A DNA stretch of 64,000 bases, taken from NCBI GenBank assembly GCA_036873755.1, contig JAVTVY010016016.1:1-64000 (forward strand). Reading direction: 5' to 3'. Positions 23,412 through 35,141 of the stretch are shown here, in pieces. A model generated the notes under the pieces. The model did no database searches. It was not told where the DNA came from and saw only the letters and a list, made by a program, of their open reading frames with translations. Every line of letters begins with the position of its first letter. Positions within the stretch are counted from its first letter, which is position 1. The position numbers and the translations under genes are program-made. This DNA comes from Hanleya hanleyi (lineage: Eukaryota; Mollusca; Polyplacophora; Lepidopleurida; Hanleyidae).

Positions 23412-25440
23412 ATTAGTACAATCAGATACATTGAAGCCTACATTAAATTATGATATTTTTAACAAAGTCGATATAATTTCGGGATATCCGCCGGTCAATG
23501 ATGTTTAATACAGGTTCTATAACAATTGTGTCAATAACATCAAGCTAACCGTGTATTTATTACACGTTTTAGCACGGCTATGTGAAATCAAGTAACAATC
23601 GAATAAACAAACAAATAAATTACAAGATGAATTTTTTTTCTCAAGTTTAACTGTTGTTTCCATCGTGAAATTGATTAACAAAGCTACACAAATAGACATA
23701 TATCCACGTAATTTCCACACAGCAGACGCAGCTGACAGTATCACTCCCCATTTGAGAGACCACGTAAACTCGCCCACTGACAATGGCACGACGCCAACCG
23801 AGACGGGAGCATCAGTGGACGATTTTTTTTTCGAGAAAGGGGAGAAAGGTTCTCAAAGTTCAAAACATGTTTCAATCTTTCATTATAATCTCCGTTGATA
23901 ATCAATTTTGGTAGTGCAATAGAATAGAAATAATGTTTTCATAGGCGTGCTCAATGGTTATTTTACGTACGGTTAGTGTGGGAAAGTTTATAAATTTTAG
24001 GGCGCGAGCTTCGCCCTTGCCTCAAAATTTCCCACACTAACCGCGCGTAAAATAAGACATTCAAACGAGCATGAGAATCACGAGCCATGGCATGTTATTA
24101 ATAATAAAATGATAATACAGAGGTAGCATTCATATTCCTTATAAGTTTTCATCTAAGATTCAATAAGAAGTAAGCCACTGACAGTCCTTTTTCTTTCTGC
24201 AAAGAAAATCCGCACCCGTTCCACTTATCCCTGTTGCAACTTGCCCTGATCTCCTCTATGTCAGCCACACTTATATTGTACGAAGTGGACACCTTGCCTA
24301 CAATGACCATCTTCCCCTTGCACCGGCTTAAGATTGATCAGATCTGAACTTAATGATAAACCTTTGAAAAATGTATGCTACAAATGAAGGAACAATTTCA
24401 ACCGTGCCTAATAACATTTTTTTTATTTCAACCGAGCTAAAAGCCGTTAAACTTTGGACATTGGTCCGTGAGTGCCAATCCTCACCTTTCCAGACTTCTC
24501 AATGTTATAACTTTTCTCAATCAAATATGCTGCTATGTACACAGTTATATGGACTACACACCGATATGGAAACAAATCTGCAAGCCTGAGATGAACCAAC
24601 ATTGTTATTTCACTGATAAGGTTACGGGCGTGCTTTCGAGTATATCTTTGACATTCTGGCTGTATTTACCAGTGGGAAGATTCGAGAAGAAGGCGTTTTT
24701 AACACATCATAGGCTTCCTATGGAGTTGCTTAAGGATACATGTTGGTAAAATTGTAAACAAATAGTATTTGGGCCAGTCGTATAATCTAGGTTATATGTA
24801 GTCATTACCTAATATGTAATCTATATTCATTGTTCTTTGAGCACTAAATAAGCAATGATGCGCCATGTTGAACCTTAACAAGACTTTTCTATCGATGTCT
24901 ACTTCCCTAGTGATTCAGCATAACGAAAAGGATTGGAGTTATCGGCAATAATGGAGATAACTGGAAAATGGAATGGTTGTAACAGGCCGCCAAACAGACA
25001 CATATATTAAATGCGTTTTATTTGGTTAAAAACAAGAAATTTTGGACACTGATGGAACCATTCTTTCATTTGCCTTGTCACATCTCGAAGTCGTTAGATC
25101 CGAAATTCGTCCCTTACCTGGTACGTCACGATCCGGATCACAAGAGCTTAAATTCGTAAGATCAGGAGACCAAACGATGTGGATATTGCGGATGTAAATT
25201 CGCTGGAGCGTCGAAGTAGAGGAACAGATTTGGAAGAGATAAGCGGATACTTGTGTAGTCATTATGATCAGGTCGGAAATCTCCACAGTTATCTCCCATG
25301 ATCGCTACACATACGCGATCATGGAAAACTATGCAAGAGTGCATGAAGACAGGGAATCAGTACATTCTAACTTGAAAAACGACTTCTTCCCTTGGATAAT
25401 GGAAGCAGCCATCACTTTTAAACTGACGAAGGACATGTGA
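23412..25440. other. No gene recognised
   Basis: Intergenic DNA holding one hairpin (listed separately). Small open frames show no domain or splice support. Confidence 0.45.
23958..24055. repeat. Inverted repeat, 28-bp arms
   Basis: TTATTTTACGTACGGTTAGTG at the left pairs with CACTAACCGCGCGTAAAATAA at the right with two mismatches. A small GGGCGCGAGCTTCGCCC hairpin sits in the loop. It is possibly a short foldback element. Confidence 0.65.
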
Positions 25441-25702
25441 CGTGCTTACTAATAATGTTTTTCGGGCATGTGGTTTTTCTTGTGTCTCGTCAGACTAGAT
25501 TTCTAGGCACAGGTGTAGGGATGGAATGAACACCTGTATGACTTCACCAGTGTGAGTTCTCTCATTTATCTTCTGTCAGTGTTCCCGTGAACACCTTTAT
25601 GAACACAATGAACACTTGTATGGCCTTTCACCAATGTGAGTTCTCTTGCGTCTCGTCAGATGATCTTTCAATGCACAGCAGTACGGACATTTGTTGGGGT
25701 TT
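25441..25702 (-). pseudogene. Decayed extra zinc fingers downstream of gene B
   Basis: Past the stop codon of zinc-finger gene B, on the minus strand but in another frame, recognisable finger remnants continue ([18 protein letters not shown], then a KCSLCS half-finger followed by stops). The linker at the end of the last intact finger has one extra base compared with its neighbours, which throws the frame into TGA. The array was therefore longer in the past. Confidence 0.7.
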
Positions 25703-26851
25703 TCACCTGGTGTGAGTTCTCTTGTGTCTTGTCATATTACCTTGGTGAGAACAGCTATACGGACACAATGAACACTTGTATGGCTTTGTGCCGGTGTGAG
25801 TTCTAATGTGTGCCTTTAGTTTGGCTTTCTGTAAACATCTATGTGAACACAATGAACAGTTGTATGGCCTTTCGCCAGTATGAGTTCTCTCGTGTGTCTG
25901 AAGGTTGCCTGTATGTGACGAGCTATACGGACAGAATGAACAATTGTATGGCTTTGTGTCGGTGTGAGTTCTAATGTGTACCTTCAGTTTGTCTTTTCTT
26001 GAACACCTATATGGGCACAATGAACACTTGTATGGCCTTTCGCCAGTATGAGTTCTCTCGTGTGTCTTCAGGGTGCCTATATGTGAACAGCTATACGGAC
26101 AGAATGAACAATTGTACGGTTTTTCGCCAGTGTGAGTTCTCTTGTGTCTCGTCAGTTGATCATTCAATGCACAGCTGTACGGACATAACGAACATTTATA
26201 TGGCTTTTCGCCGGTGTGAGTTCTCTTGTGTCTTGTCAGATTACCTTGGTGAGAACAGCTATACGGACACAATGAACACTTGTATGGCTTTGCGCCAGTG
26301 TGAGTTCTAATGTGTTCCTTCAATTTGTTTTTCTGTGAACACGTATGGGAACACAGTGAACACTTGTATGGCTTTTCGCCAGTATGAATTCTCTCGTGTG
26401 CCTTCAGATTGCCTTTCTGTGAAGAGCTATAGCGACAGAATGGACACTTGTATGGTTTGTCGCCGGTGTGAGTTTTCTGATGTAAGTTAAGTGAGCCTTT
26501 CTGTTTACAGCTAAACGGACACAATTGACATCTGTATGGCTTTTCACTTGTGTGAGTTCTCTCATGTATCTTCAGATTACTTTTGATTGAACATCTGTAA
26601 GGACATGATAAACACGAGTATGACTTTTCAAGAGTGCGAGTTCTATGTTTTGTCAGACCACCTTGTTGAGAGCTGCTACATATAGGTTTCTGTGAGCTGT
26701 GATTTGGGTTAACACAGTCGATGCTTAACCCAGTATTATCTCTGCACGTAGTGTCGACCTGGTATAGGGCCACAGGGAAAGGGTTTTCAGCCTGAGTGTG
26801 AACATCTTGAAGTCGTATCTGCTCGGTGCTAACACGGCTGTCCGTAGTCTC
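25703..26851 (-). CDS. Zinc-finger gene B, exon 2 (11 C2H2 fingers)
   Basis: This encodes the DNA-binding part of a C2H2 zinc-finger protein. The exon begins at a 3' splice site (TTTATCTTTGCAG on the minus strand) in phase 0 and ends at TGA. A PFPVALY motif (26762-26782) precedes one degenerate finger that has lost its first Cys pair. Eleven regular fingers follow, mostly reading [23 protein letters not shown] with TGEKPY or close linkers. The Cys-rich YSC in the finger loop is unlike gene A and marks a separate subfamily. With exon 1 the product is about 458 residues. Nuclear DNA binding is expected from the family; target and partners are unknown. Confidence 0.88.
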   Translation of the reverse strand, partial: ETTDSRVSTEQIRLQDVHTQAENPFPVALYQVDTTCRDNTGLSIDCVNPNHSSQKPICSSSQQGGLTKHRTRTLEKSYSCLSCPYRCSIKSNLKIHERTHTSEKPYRCQLCPFSCKQKGSLNLHQKTHTGDKPYKCPFCRYSSSQKGNLKAHERIHTGEKPYKCSLCSHTCSQKNKLKEHIRTHTGAKPYKCSLCPYSCSHQGNLTRHKRTHTGEKPYKCSLCPYSCALNDQLTRHKRTHTGEKPYNCSFCPYSCSHIGTLKTHERTHTGERPYKCSLCPYRCSRKDKLKVHIRTHTDTKPYNCSFCPYSSSHTGNLQTHERTHTGERPYNCSLCSHRCLQKAKLKAHIRTHTGTKPYKCSLCPYSCSHQGNMTRHKRTHTR

Positions 26852-28069
26852 CTGCAAAGATAAATGCGACCACAATGTAAGTCAATACCAGAAAAAAACC
26901 AAAGAAATAGGTAGATCTCGAAGGATCAGGTGACCGCATTGTTCAGTTGAGTCATCTCCACATGTCATCAGTAAGTTAATACCTATTACACCTAGTCGTT
27001 CATGTATACATGCTCATTTTCTATACCTTATACCCACTGGCCAACCCGAAGCTACTAGGGGCCGCATGAACGACAGGTTCTTCAAGATGACAATGATGTT
27101 CATATGACCACTCACAATCAAAGCGTGATTGAGATACATGATTATCTAGATAACGTGACTAAGATACATGATTCTTCGGATAACGTGATTGAGCTACATG
27201 GTTCTCTAGATAACGTGATTGAGATACATGATTCTCTAGATAACGTGATTGAGATACATGATTCTCTGGATAACGTGACTGAGATACATGATTCTCTAGA
27301 TAAAGTGATTGGGATACATGATTCTCTAGATAACGTGATTGAGCTACATGGTTCTCTAGATAACGTGATTGAGATACACGATTCTCTAGATAAAGTGATT
27401 GGGATACATGATTCTCTAGATAACGTGATTGAGATACATGATTCTCTGGATAACGTGCCTGAGATACATGAATCCCTAGATAACGTGATTGAGATACATG
27501 ATTATCTGGATAACGTGACTGAGATACACGATTCTCTGGATAACGTGATTAAGATACATGATTCTCTGGATAACGACTTTTATAACGAAAATCATATGGA
27601 TGTAAAAATACTGATCAATGATACAGTTTGATATTTAACACATCATAATGTCTCGCAAAAATTAGTGAAATCTGTTGACCGCTTTTCTCGTGCAGGAAAG
27701 CAACATATGATTATGAAAGTTATTATATTTTATTTGATTTGCCGCTAATGATGTACTAATTAGGTATTCAGATTATGGAAGCGAAAGTTCTTCAACGGAC
27801 GACATATGAATATTGAATGACGGTCTAGACGCTGATATTATTCTGTAGGGCGCCGTTTCTCGGGTAATAAGGTGCTTAAAGGATCCTAATGACATACGAG
27901 TCAATTCCCGACAGCCCTGTTTTAATCTAACAGTCATTAGTTAACGATCAGACCTTTTCTCATACATTATTTCCCAGATGTACTTTGTCTTGCGGGCCAT
28001 AAATAGCAATAATTAATAACTAATAATTAATTAATAATTATTCTCTCAAAGCAAATATTTATGCCTTAC
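26852..28069 (-). other. Intron of zinc-finger gene B
   Basis: On the minus strand it starts GTAAGG and ends TTTGCAG, with both junctions in phase 0. It carries the 30-bp minisatellite and otherwise AT-rich sequence. Confidence 0.65.
27115..27575. repeat. 30-bp minisatellite, ~15 copies, in the intron of gene B
   Basis: The unit reads GATAACGTGATTGAGATACA followed by TGATTCTCTA, with scattered substitutions. Because the period is a multiple of three and stop-free, the plus strand shows an accidental 175-residue frame of DNVIEIHDSL repeats. Variants (GAGCTACATGG, AAAGTGATTGGG) recur every few units, suggesting a higher-order repeat. Confidence 0.92.
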
Positions 28070-28297
28070 TTGTTTGAAAGATTCGACCACTTCAGTCTGA
28101 TGTTGCGATCGGAAAACTGAGTCGCGAACGACCGCAGGTTCTTCCTTTATTGCTAGGGATTGGATTGATACTCCAGTCTGGGTCACCAATTCCTCCTTAA
28201 GCGAAACATCTTCAAATTGGTGGCTCCATAATCCATCCTTCACCTCTGGTGTAGATACTTGATCAATAGGCTCCAGTTTTATTGGTACATCTGCCAT
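28070..28297 (-). CDS. Zinc-finger gene B, exon 1 (SUMO-motif-rich N-terminus)
   Basis: This encodes the first 76 residues, from an ATG at 28295-28297 to a consensus donor (CAA|GTAAGG) in phase 0. The frame meets a stop soon after the donor. Like exon 1 of gene A it has no finger, is acidic, and carries psi-K-x-E-P motifs (IKLEP near residue 6, IKEEP near residue 51). The intron phase and domain split are the same as in gene A, which argues that the two genes are paralogues. The join to exon 2 is inferred from consensus and phase. Confidence 0.7.
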
Positions 28298-28480
28298 TGC
28301 TGTATTCGATATATAAATAATTCGGCCTTGACTGAAAACAAAATAGCCTGATACATTTTACTACATGTACGGGTTGAATACAGAAAATAACCACACAAAT
28401 ATCATAACATATTGTCATATTTCATATCCCGAACCGATAAGTCTGACGTCTTCCCTGAAGCGATCTTTCACAAGAAACCA
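28298..28480. other. 5' flank of zinc-finger gene B
   Basis: The gene B promoter is expected here, reading leftward. An AT-rich ATATATAAATAATT string lies at 28309-28322, just upstream of the ATG. No confident core promoter can be called. Confidence 0.3.
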
Positions 28481-28483
28481 ATC

Positions 28484-29010
28484 TGGGATGTTGAGGGTAT
28501 TCATGAGGAAACCCAGTGCCATTCAGAGTTATGGACATGTTCGCGTGATACACTTTGAAAAATGGCTCAAATTGTGATCGAATGCACCAATTATTGATGA
28601 TTTGGCCACTGATATATGCAATCAAATGGGCTAGAATTATAAAGGCGATTTTTATTGGGAATATCACTCATTTTGCGAACACCGGGAAACTTGAGTTATC
28701 CCCTTGTCTGTTTATTACTTTTCTGGCACAGGATATCGTATTTAATTATATGTGTATATCTGCGATGTTGAGGAAAATTATGAGAATATCGCGGGAAAAA
28801 ACCCAGAGGTACAGATTGTTCGCACGATACACTTTGAAAACGGGCTTTAATTGAGTTTGAATGCAACAATCTTGATGATTTGGCGACTGACACATATAAC
28901 GACATGGTCTAGAATTATAAAGGCGATCTTTTGGATTGGAAATCTTTCTGTTTGCGAACATCGGGAATATTATGTATCCCTTGTCTATTATTACGTATCC
29001 TGGGACAGGT
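28484..29010. repeat. Two diverged tandem copies of a ~280-bp unit
   Basis: GATGTTGAGG near 28484 and 28764 begin two similar stretches. They share GATACACTTTGAAAA, TTGATGATTTGGC, CTAGAATTATAAAGGCGAT and TGCGAACA(C/T)CGGGAA in the same order. Identity is moderate and indels are present, so this is an old duplication. Confidence 0.75.
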
Positions 29011-29764
29011 TACCGTAGTTATACCCACTCCCCTTTCTCTACATCTTACCCCCTCCCAAACCCCACTCGTTCCAGGCCCCTCTGGTATTACAACTTAGGG
29101 ACAGTTAGCTTCTCATTATATCAGGTCACATAGGGCTGGGCCACATGTATGGACTGGGCCACATATATGGCCTGGATAACCTACATATGAACTGGGCCAC
29201 ATATATATGGCCGATTCCCTTGATGTCGGACGACAACATTTTATGAGGATATTCTTTAAACCTACCAGGCCTGGGAGGCGCAGCATTATACCCTCTCCCC
29301 TCCGCCTACCCAACATTCTACCCTATCTCCCTGAGATAAAAGGAGGGGGAGGGGTGAGTAAATTTGGCTTATTGTCACACTCAAGGTTATTTCACTCATA
29401 TGGTGACAGTCAGTTTGGTTGGTGGGGGAAGCCGGAGTGCCCGGAGAGAACTATCGCCCATCGGCAAGTAACTTATAAACTTAAAAAAATAATAATAATA
29501 AAAGCCGAGACAACTCGACTTTGTAGCTCATCGTATTGGGGTCATTTTCGCTAAATTGCATTACTTCCACACTCCCCATCCCTCGGGACAGAGGACCAAG
29601 GGTAAATTCAAAATGCCAGCCATTCTGAGGGTTCGGTCGCAGATATTCAGGCTGCGTCATAGGTAAGTCTACTTGAAGAGGAACCTACCTTTGGAATCAT
29701 ATAGTGGATGGGACCGCAGACGACAGACAGAAACACTTACAGGCATACTATCAAAACAACTGGT
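29011..29764. other. No gene recognised
   Basis: Contains short direct repeats of GGGCCACAT(G/A)TATGG around 29127-29215 and otherwise no recognisable feature. Confidence 0.4.
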
Positions 29765-30900
29765 CTGGTTTTGTTTGCGATTTTTCCTACTCCGTGCGCC
29801 ATGTCGATATCTCAGCAACAAGACCAATTTCTAATTTGTCATTTAACAGGTCTTTGGATTTTTTAGCACACTCTACCCAAGTCTCCTCTCTCCTGTTGCC
29901 TTCTTCGCCCCCTCCCCCCACCAACTCACCGGATGTTGGCTCTTCTGGTATATTGCTCTACCAAATGCATGTTCAGAATTTTCTTCCATAGCTTTCATTC
30001 TAGCTTTTAGCGTGATATTCTCCGATCTCAAATCAATCGAAAATTTCCCCTTCGAGCGCCTCTATTTTTTTTTTCGGAACTTTTAACAATAATTTCAAAT
30101 TTAGCGATAGTGCCATTTGTGTCTTGGATATCGTGTTCAGTTTGCTTAGTTTTGCCATGATCACCATATTAGCTTTTAACTCCGCGAGTGTAGCGGTGAC
30201 TTTTGCATGGCCAGTCATACGTTAAAAACGTTGTCACTTTTACCGGCTTGAACATGAACCTCGAAAGTGTTGTTGTTATTTTTAATCTTTTTTGACAGTT
30301 TGTTTTTTGTACTTTTCTTTACCCACTATTGAAGTCATTGCGTCGAAGAACGTTCAACGAAAGTGGAGGAAACAGTTTTGCTATTCGGATCAGTGTTCTT
30401 GAGATTCTTCTTGCGGTATGGGGCTGTTGGTGGTCTGGGTGGCATATGTATATGGTTTTGAAATAGTCCCTTGTTACGCCCAAGCCCCAATACCTGCTGA
30501 AATGGTTACTTCAAGATAGGCCAGAAGAATAATTAAAGCACGGGTTCTGCGAGCCAGATTAGCCTAGCTTTTTCATAGCCACACCTGATCCAGAAACAAC
30601 GGTCTTACTTACTTACTACTGGTAGAGTCGAATTACCCGGAGCTCACAAACTACGATCTGTAAACCTGGGGTATGCGCACACCCTCAGTGGGTGAAATTT
30701 CCATATCTCTAGTACCCGTGGTTCTCGGTACAGCTTCTGGTTGCCCATGCGCAACCCTAGTCCCCATCCCACACTACCAAGCCGAAGCCTGGGTTCAGGA
30801 GTCTCATTGGGGTAAATCCCCATGTCCCTGGTCCCTCCCGTTCTCAGGATAGGACGTGTGGAGAAAAGGGGTGTTCTCCACTGGGCATCATGCTGAACCT
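29765..30900. repeat. Duplicated ~1-kb block, copy 1
   Basis: Begins GGTTTTGTTTGCGATTTTTC and runs colinearly with the block at 32655-33735. Shared landmarks include CACCGGATGTTGGCTCTTC, GGGGCTGTTGGTGGTCTGGG, ACCCGGAGCTCACAAACTAC and CATCATGCTGAACCTGCCTCC. A perfect polymerase III B-box string (GGTTCGAATCC) follows this copy near 30922 but not the other. No open frame is conserved, so it looks like a non-coding repeat. Confidence 0.75.
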
Positions 30901-31214
30901 GCCTCCGGTGCCGGCACTGTAGGTTCGAATCCCGAAAGTGGCATGGGAATTCCACTCCCGTGCTGCACCATTGACAATGTATTGATATGTATAGGGTAAT
31001 TAACATTGAAGTGATCGCGGAGTATCAATAATAAGATTGACCTTGACGTCAATCAAACTGTACCCCCTGAGATGTCTGTTGTGGTCCCAAATATTTAACA
31101 CGCGTTAGCCTGTGCGGAGTTTCGATCCAAGTTCCACGGGCATTTTCTCAGTGGGTACAGTTTGATTGATGTCAAATAACTTACACCAGAGGTCGGTTTA
31201 AAGTTGGTGAAGGT

Positions 31215-32635
31215 GTGATGAACACGCATTTGGATATGCAGCAGAAGATACAGACATTCTGCAAGAGATGGCAGGGGTTTATTGCTCAGAGAACAATACC
31301 ATCTGGTAAGGCACCATGGAAGAACTCGGTGTTTTCCTGGTCCAAGAGGAATCTAAGGATCTTGCTCAGCTGTCATCTGAGAACTCTGGCCTACTCTTGA
31401 AGAAGTTCAGCTAGCGATAGGAGCTACCACCTTGCACCCCTCACCTAGTCCCGAGGAGAAGATTTCTCAATTATGATAAAGACCGACGGGATAGAGTTAG
31501 CACTAACCCTGACCAACATATTGCAGCTATATTGGAGCTCGGGAAAGTTACCCATTGTCTTTAACAGGACCCCAAGGTCCTGCTCCTGAAGCCTGGTGAA
31601 CACAATTACCATTCTGTTAACCCATATAGATCTACCACCCTGGAGAGTGATTTGGGTAAGATAATGGAGAGGGTGGTCCAGAGACGCCTTATTTAGAGTG
31701 CGATGGCTCTCTTCTCAACGCTAATGGGTCATACAGAAAGTTTAGATCAAGCACACAATCCACTCATGCACTTATTCGCCTGGTCCAAAAAATATTCGAG
31801 GCTTGGAATAGGGGAGAATATGCTATCCTGGGCAGGCGTCCACTGGATGGATTCCGTCCAAACTGGGTATCCCACAGGGGTATGTGCTCTCCCTCACTCT
31901 ATGTTATGTTTAAACTTCAGATGCTAAAAAAGGACTTAGTCTCTCATCTGACCACACAGAGTATGCAGATGACAACAGCATCCTCGGAAGTGGCACTAAC
32001 TTAGATATCTTGGTAGATGAAGTAAACAGGGAGATAGACACAGTAGGCAAAACTTGGTGTAGTCATCGGAACATGGTCATGTCCGCGAATAATACCTACG
32101 GACTATTGTTAGCTCTACCGAACTCAAATTCACTGAGCATTCCAGTGCCAAGCAGTCAGCAGCTTTTGGTGCCCTTGGATCCTTATCTGACTTTGCTCGA
32201 GCTAAATCTAGATGCTCAACCCCCAACTTCGTTAATCTGTACAAAACAATGGTCTTGCCTGGTCTAGAGTATGGCATTGCTGTAGTGGCAGCTTCAGGTA
32301 ATGAAGAATGTTTGGACTTCGAGAAGGTGCACAGACTAGCTCTTCTAAAATCGACTGGATGTTTGAATTCCACATCCACAGAAACACTGGAAGTCCTGAC
32401 TAATTGCACACCGGTCGACATCCACCTCAGGCCGAGACAAGCAGAAGAAATGACGAGAATTCTCACAGGTGGCGGCCCTGACTCCATAGGGAAAGAACTG
32501 CATATATGCCTTGATAGGGCCCAAAGGGTAAGACATCCATCTCTCTTCTCTGCATTGCTCTGCAGGTTGATGGAATTCGGAGTGTCCCCAGAGCAAAGGT
32601 CCGATGCCACTGGTGCCCAGGCCACCGTGGAATAA
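31215..32635 (+). pseudogene. Decayed LINE reverse transcriptase, copy a
   Basis: Fragments of a non-LTR reverse transcriptase are visible in changing frames. A catalytic YADD is encoded at 31962-31973 in a DHTEYADDNSILGSG context. A longer frame (about 32225-32635) has the C-terminal pattern LYKTMVLPGLEYGIAV...KVHRLALLKSTGCL...STETLEVLTN...LRPRQAEE. Many stops and shifts lie upstream. It ends abruptly at GGAATAAGTGGC, exactly where the second copy of the 1-kb block begins, and the downstream RNase H seen in copy b is missing. Confidence 0.75.
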
Positions 32636-32654
32636 GTGGCTGTTTTTGTTTTGT

Positions 32655-33735
32655 TTTGGTTTTGTTTGCGATTTTTCCTACTCCGTGCGGCATGTCGATA
32701 TCTTAGCAACAAGACCAATTGATAATTTGTCATTTAACAGGTCTTTGGGTTTTTTAGCACAGTCTACCCAAGTCTCCTCGCTCTTGTTGCCAAATACGCC
32801 CCCCACCAACACACCGGATGTTGGCTCTTCTGGTGTATTGCTCTACCAAATACATGTTCAAAATTTTCTTCCATAGCTTCCATTCTAGCTTTTAGCGTGA
32901 TATTCTCCGATCTCAAACCAATCGAAAATCTCCCCTTCGAGCGCCACTATTTTTTTCGGAACTTTCAGCAATAATTTCAAATTTAGCGATCCTGCCATTT
33001 GTGTCTTGGATATCGTGTTCACTTTGCTTAGTTTTGCCATGGTCACCATATTTAAATCCGCGAGTGTAGCGGTGACTTTTGCATGGCCAAATGTTTTCAC
33101 TGTTACCGGCCTGATCATGAACCACCTCGAATGTGTTGTTATTATTAATCTTTTTCGACAGTTTGATTTTTGTACTGTTCTTTACCCACTATTGAAGTCC
33201 TTGCGTCGAAGAAGATTCAACAAAAGTGGAGCAAAAAGTTTTGCTATTCGGATCAATGTTCTTGAGATTTTTCTTGGGGTATGGGGCTGTTGGTGGTCTG
33301 GGTGGCATATGTATATATGTATATAGTTTTGAAATAGTTTATTGTTACGCCCAAGCCACAATACCTGCTGAAATGGTTTACTTCGAGATAGGCCAGCATG
33401 GATAATTAAAACACGGGTTCTGCGAGCCAGATTAGCCTAGCTTTTTCATAGCCACACCTGATCCAAAAACAACGGCCTTACTTCGTCTCTGGTAGAGTCC
33501 AATTACCCGGAGCTCACAAACTACGATCCGTAAACCTGGCGTATGCGCACACCCTCAGTGGGTGAAATTCCCATGTCTTTAGTCCCCCTGGTTCTCGGTA
33601 CAGCTTCCGGCTGCCCATGCGCAACCGTAATCCCCTTCCCACACTACCAGGCCGAAGCCTGGGTTTAGGAGTCTCATTGACGTGTGGAGAAAGGGGTGTT
33701 CTCCACTGGGCATCATGCTGAACCTGCCTCCGATG
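32655..33735. repeat. Duplicated ~1-kb block, copy 2
   Basis: Colinear with 29765-30900 but shorter near its end, lacking about 45 bp around 33680. It separates the two LINE remnants and joins copy b directly at GGCACTG|CCCGGTCTAGAGTACGG. Confidence 0.75.
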
Positions 33736-33739
33736 CCGG

Positions 33740-34679
33740 CACTGCCCGGTCTAGAGTACGGCATTGCTGTAGTGGCAGCTTCAGGTAATGAAGCATGTTG
33801 GGACTTTGAGAAGGTGCACAGACTAGCTCTTCTAAAATCGACTGGATGTCTGAATTCCACATCCACAGAAACACTGGAAGTCCTGACTAATTGCACACCG
33901 GTCGACATCCTTCTCAGGCCGAGACAAGCAGAAGAAATGACGAGAATTCTCACAGGTGGCTGCCCTGACCCCATAGGGAAAGAACTGCATTTATACCTTG
34001 ATAGGGCCCAAAGGGAAAGACATCCATCTCTCTTCTCTGCATTGCTCTGCAAGTTGATGGAATTCGGAGTGTCCCAGAGCAAAGGTCCGATGCCACTAGT
34101 GCCCAGGCCCCCGTGGAATAAGTGGCAACGAGATTGCTGATGAGTATGCTAAAAGTGCAGCAGTAGAGGCTCAGTCTATGCAGTCAGAATTCGCGAATGA
34201 TGAATTTTCAGTGTTTCGACACATGAGGAAGAAGGCGGTAGTTAAATGGCAATGACGGTTGGAAAACTCCACAAAGGTAAGCTGTGTCCAGGCTGTGATC
34301 AAACACCAGAAAGTTTTTCCATAAACACAGAGGGAGAGAACAAAGCTGTCTGAACCATATCCTAAGTGGACATACCAAACTGAAACATCATCAGGTGAAG
34401 CTGAACACCGACATAACGTCAGCAGACTGCAGAGTCTGTAATGTGCCTGTGACAGTCCATCATTATGTCTTCCAGTGCTCGAGATTTGAGGAAGAACGCG
34501 ATTCTCCGATGGACAAAGTCAATCAGACTTTACGTTTTTCCAACGGGGAGACAGGATCTATTGTGGAGGAGATTAACCTACAGGTGCTAAGTGGGCACAG
34601 TGAGGTCCTCTCAAGGCTGCACAATTCGCAGATAGTGGGTGCATTCTGTGACTACCTGGGTAAGACCTACCCTGCCTAA
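33740..34679 (+). pseudogene. LINE remnant with RNase H tail, copy b
   Basis: Starts in the same LEYGIAVVAASGNE segment as copy a and continues past its breakpoint. There it shows an RNase H C-terminal motif (EIADEYAKSAA, from about 34130, after a frame change). A final frame (34395-34679) holds a CRVCNVPVTVHHYVFQC Cys/His motif typical of LINE C-termini. The RNase H suggests the I/Nimb group of LINEs. The 5' two thirds of the element are absent. Confidence 0.75.
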
Positions 34680-35141
34680 GAACTATTTAAATTAGTTGCA
34701 TGAGCTGTGCCCCCTGCATAAGGTTTGTAAATAACATAACCATGTTTCTCTTGTTTATATTGTACATATTCTTTCTACCTACCTTATCACAGTATATGTG
34801 TATTTCTCTGCCTTATTCTGCTCCAATGAGTCTCACAATTCATATTGATTGATCGAACACTGCCCCCCGTCTAGTATCTCAAATATAAGAGAACAAACAG
34901 CATTTTGGGAATATAGCACCATGTGATCTTGTGTTGCAGCACCAGTGAGAAATACCCATCGAGTTCGGAGTGGATTTACAGATAAACAGCAACAAGAAGA
35001 TATGGGGTAATGCGATTTGTCGTAGATAAGTGTAGTCTGATTTGAAGGGCAGGTGAGTGTCTGTGTCTGTTGCTACTAAGAGCTACTAACAATGACTCCA
35101 ATCAGAAATAATATGTCAGTATATCGAGATAAGCCAGGTTC
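34680..35141. other. No gene recognised
   Basis: Short AT-rich spacer, possibly the 3' UTR of the LINE remnant. Nothing else seen. Confidence 0.4.

Noticed and set aside
27104..27631. 175-codon plus-strand frame of DNVIEIHDSL repeats as a gene
   Set aside because: It is an accidental frame through a 30-bp minisatellite inside an intron of a minus-strand gene; there is no non-repetitive coding part.
30915..30990. tRNA gene at a perfect GGTTCGAATCC box
   Set aside because: No A box or cloverleaf can be formed around it; at best it is a SINE fragment.
32077..32733. 218-codon minus-strand frame
   Set aside because: It is the opposite strand of the LINE remnant, with no family features of its own.
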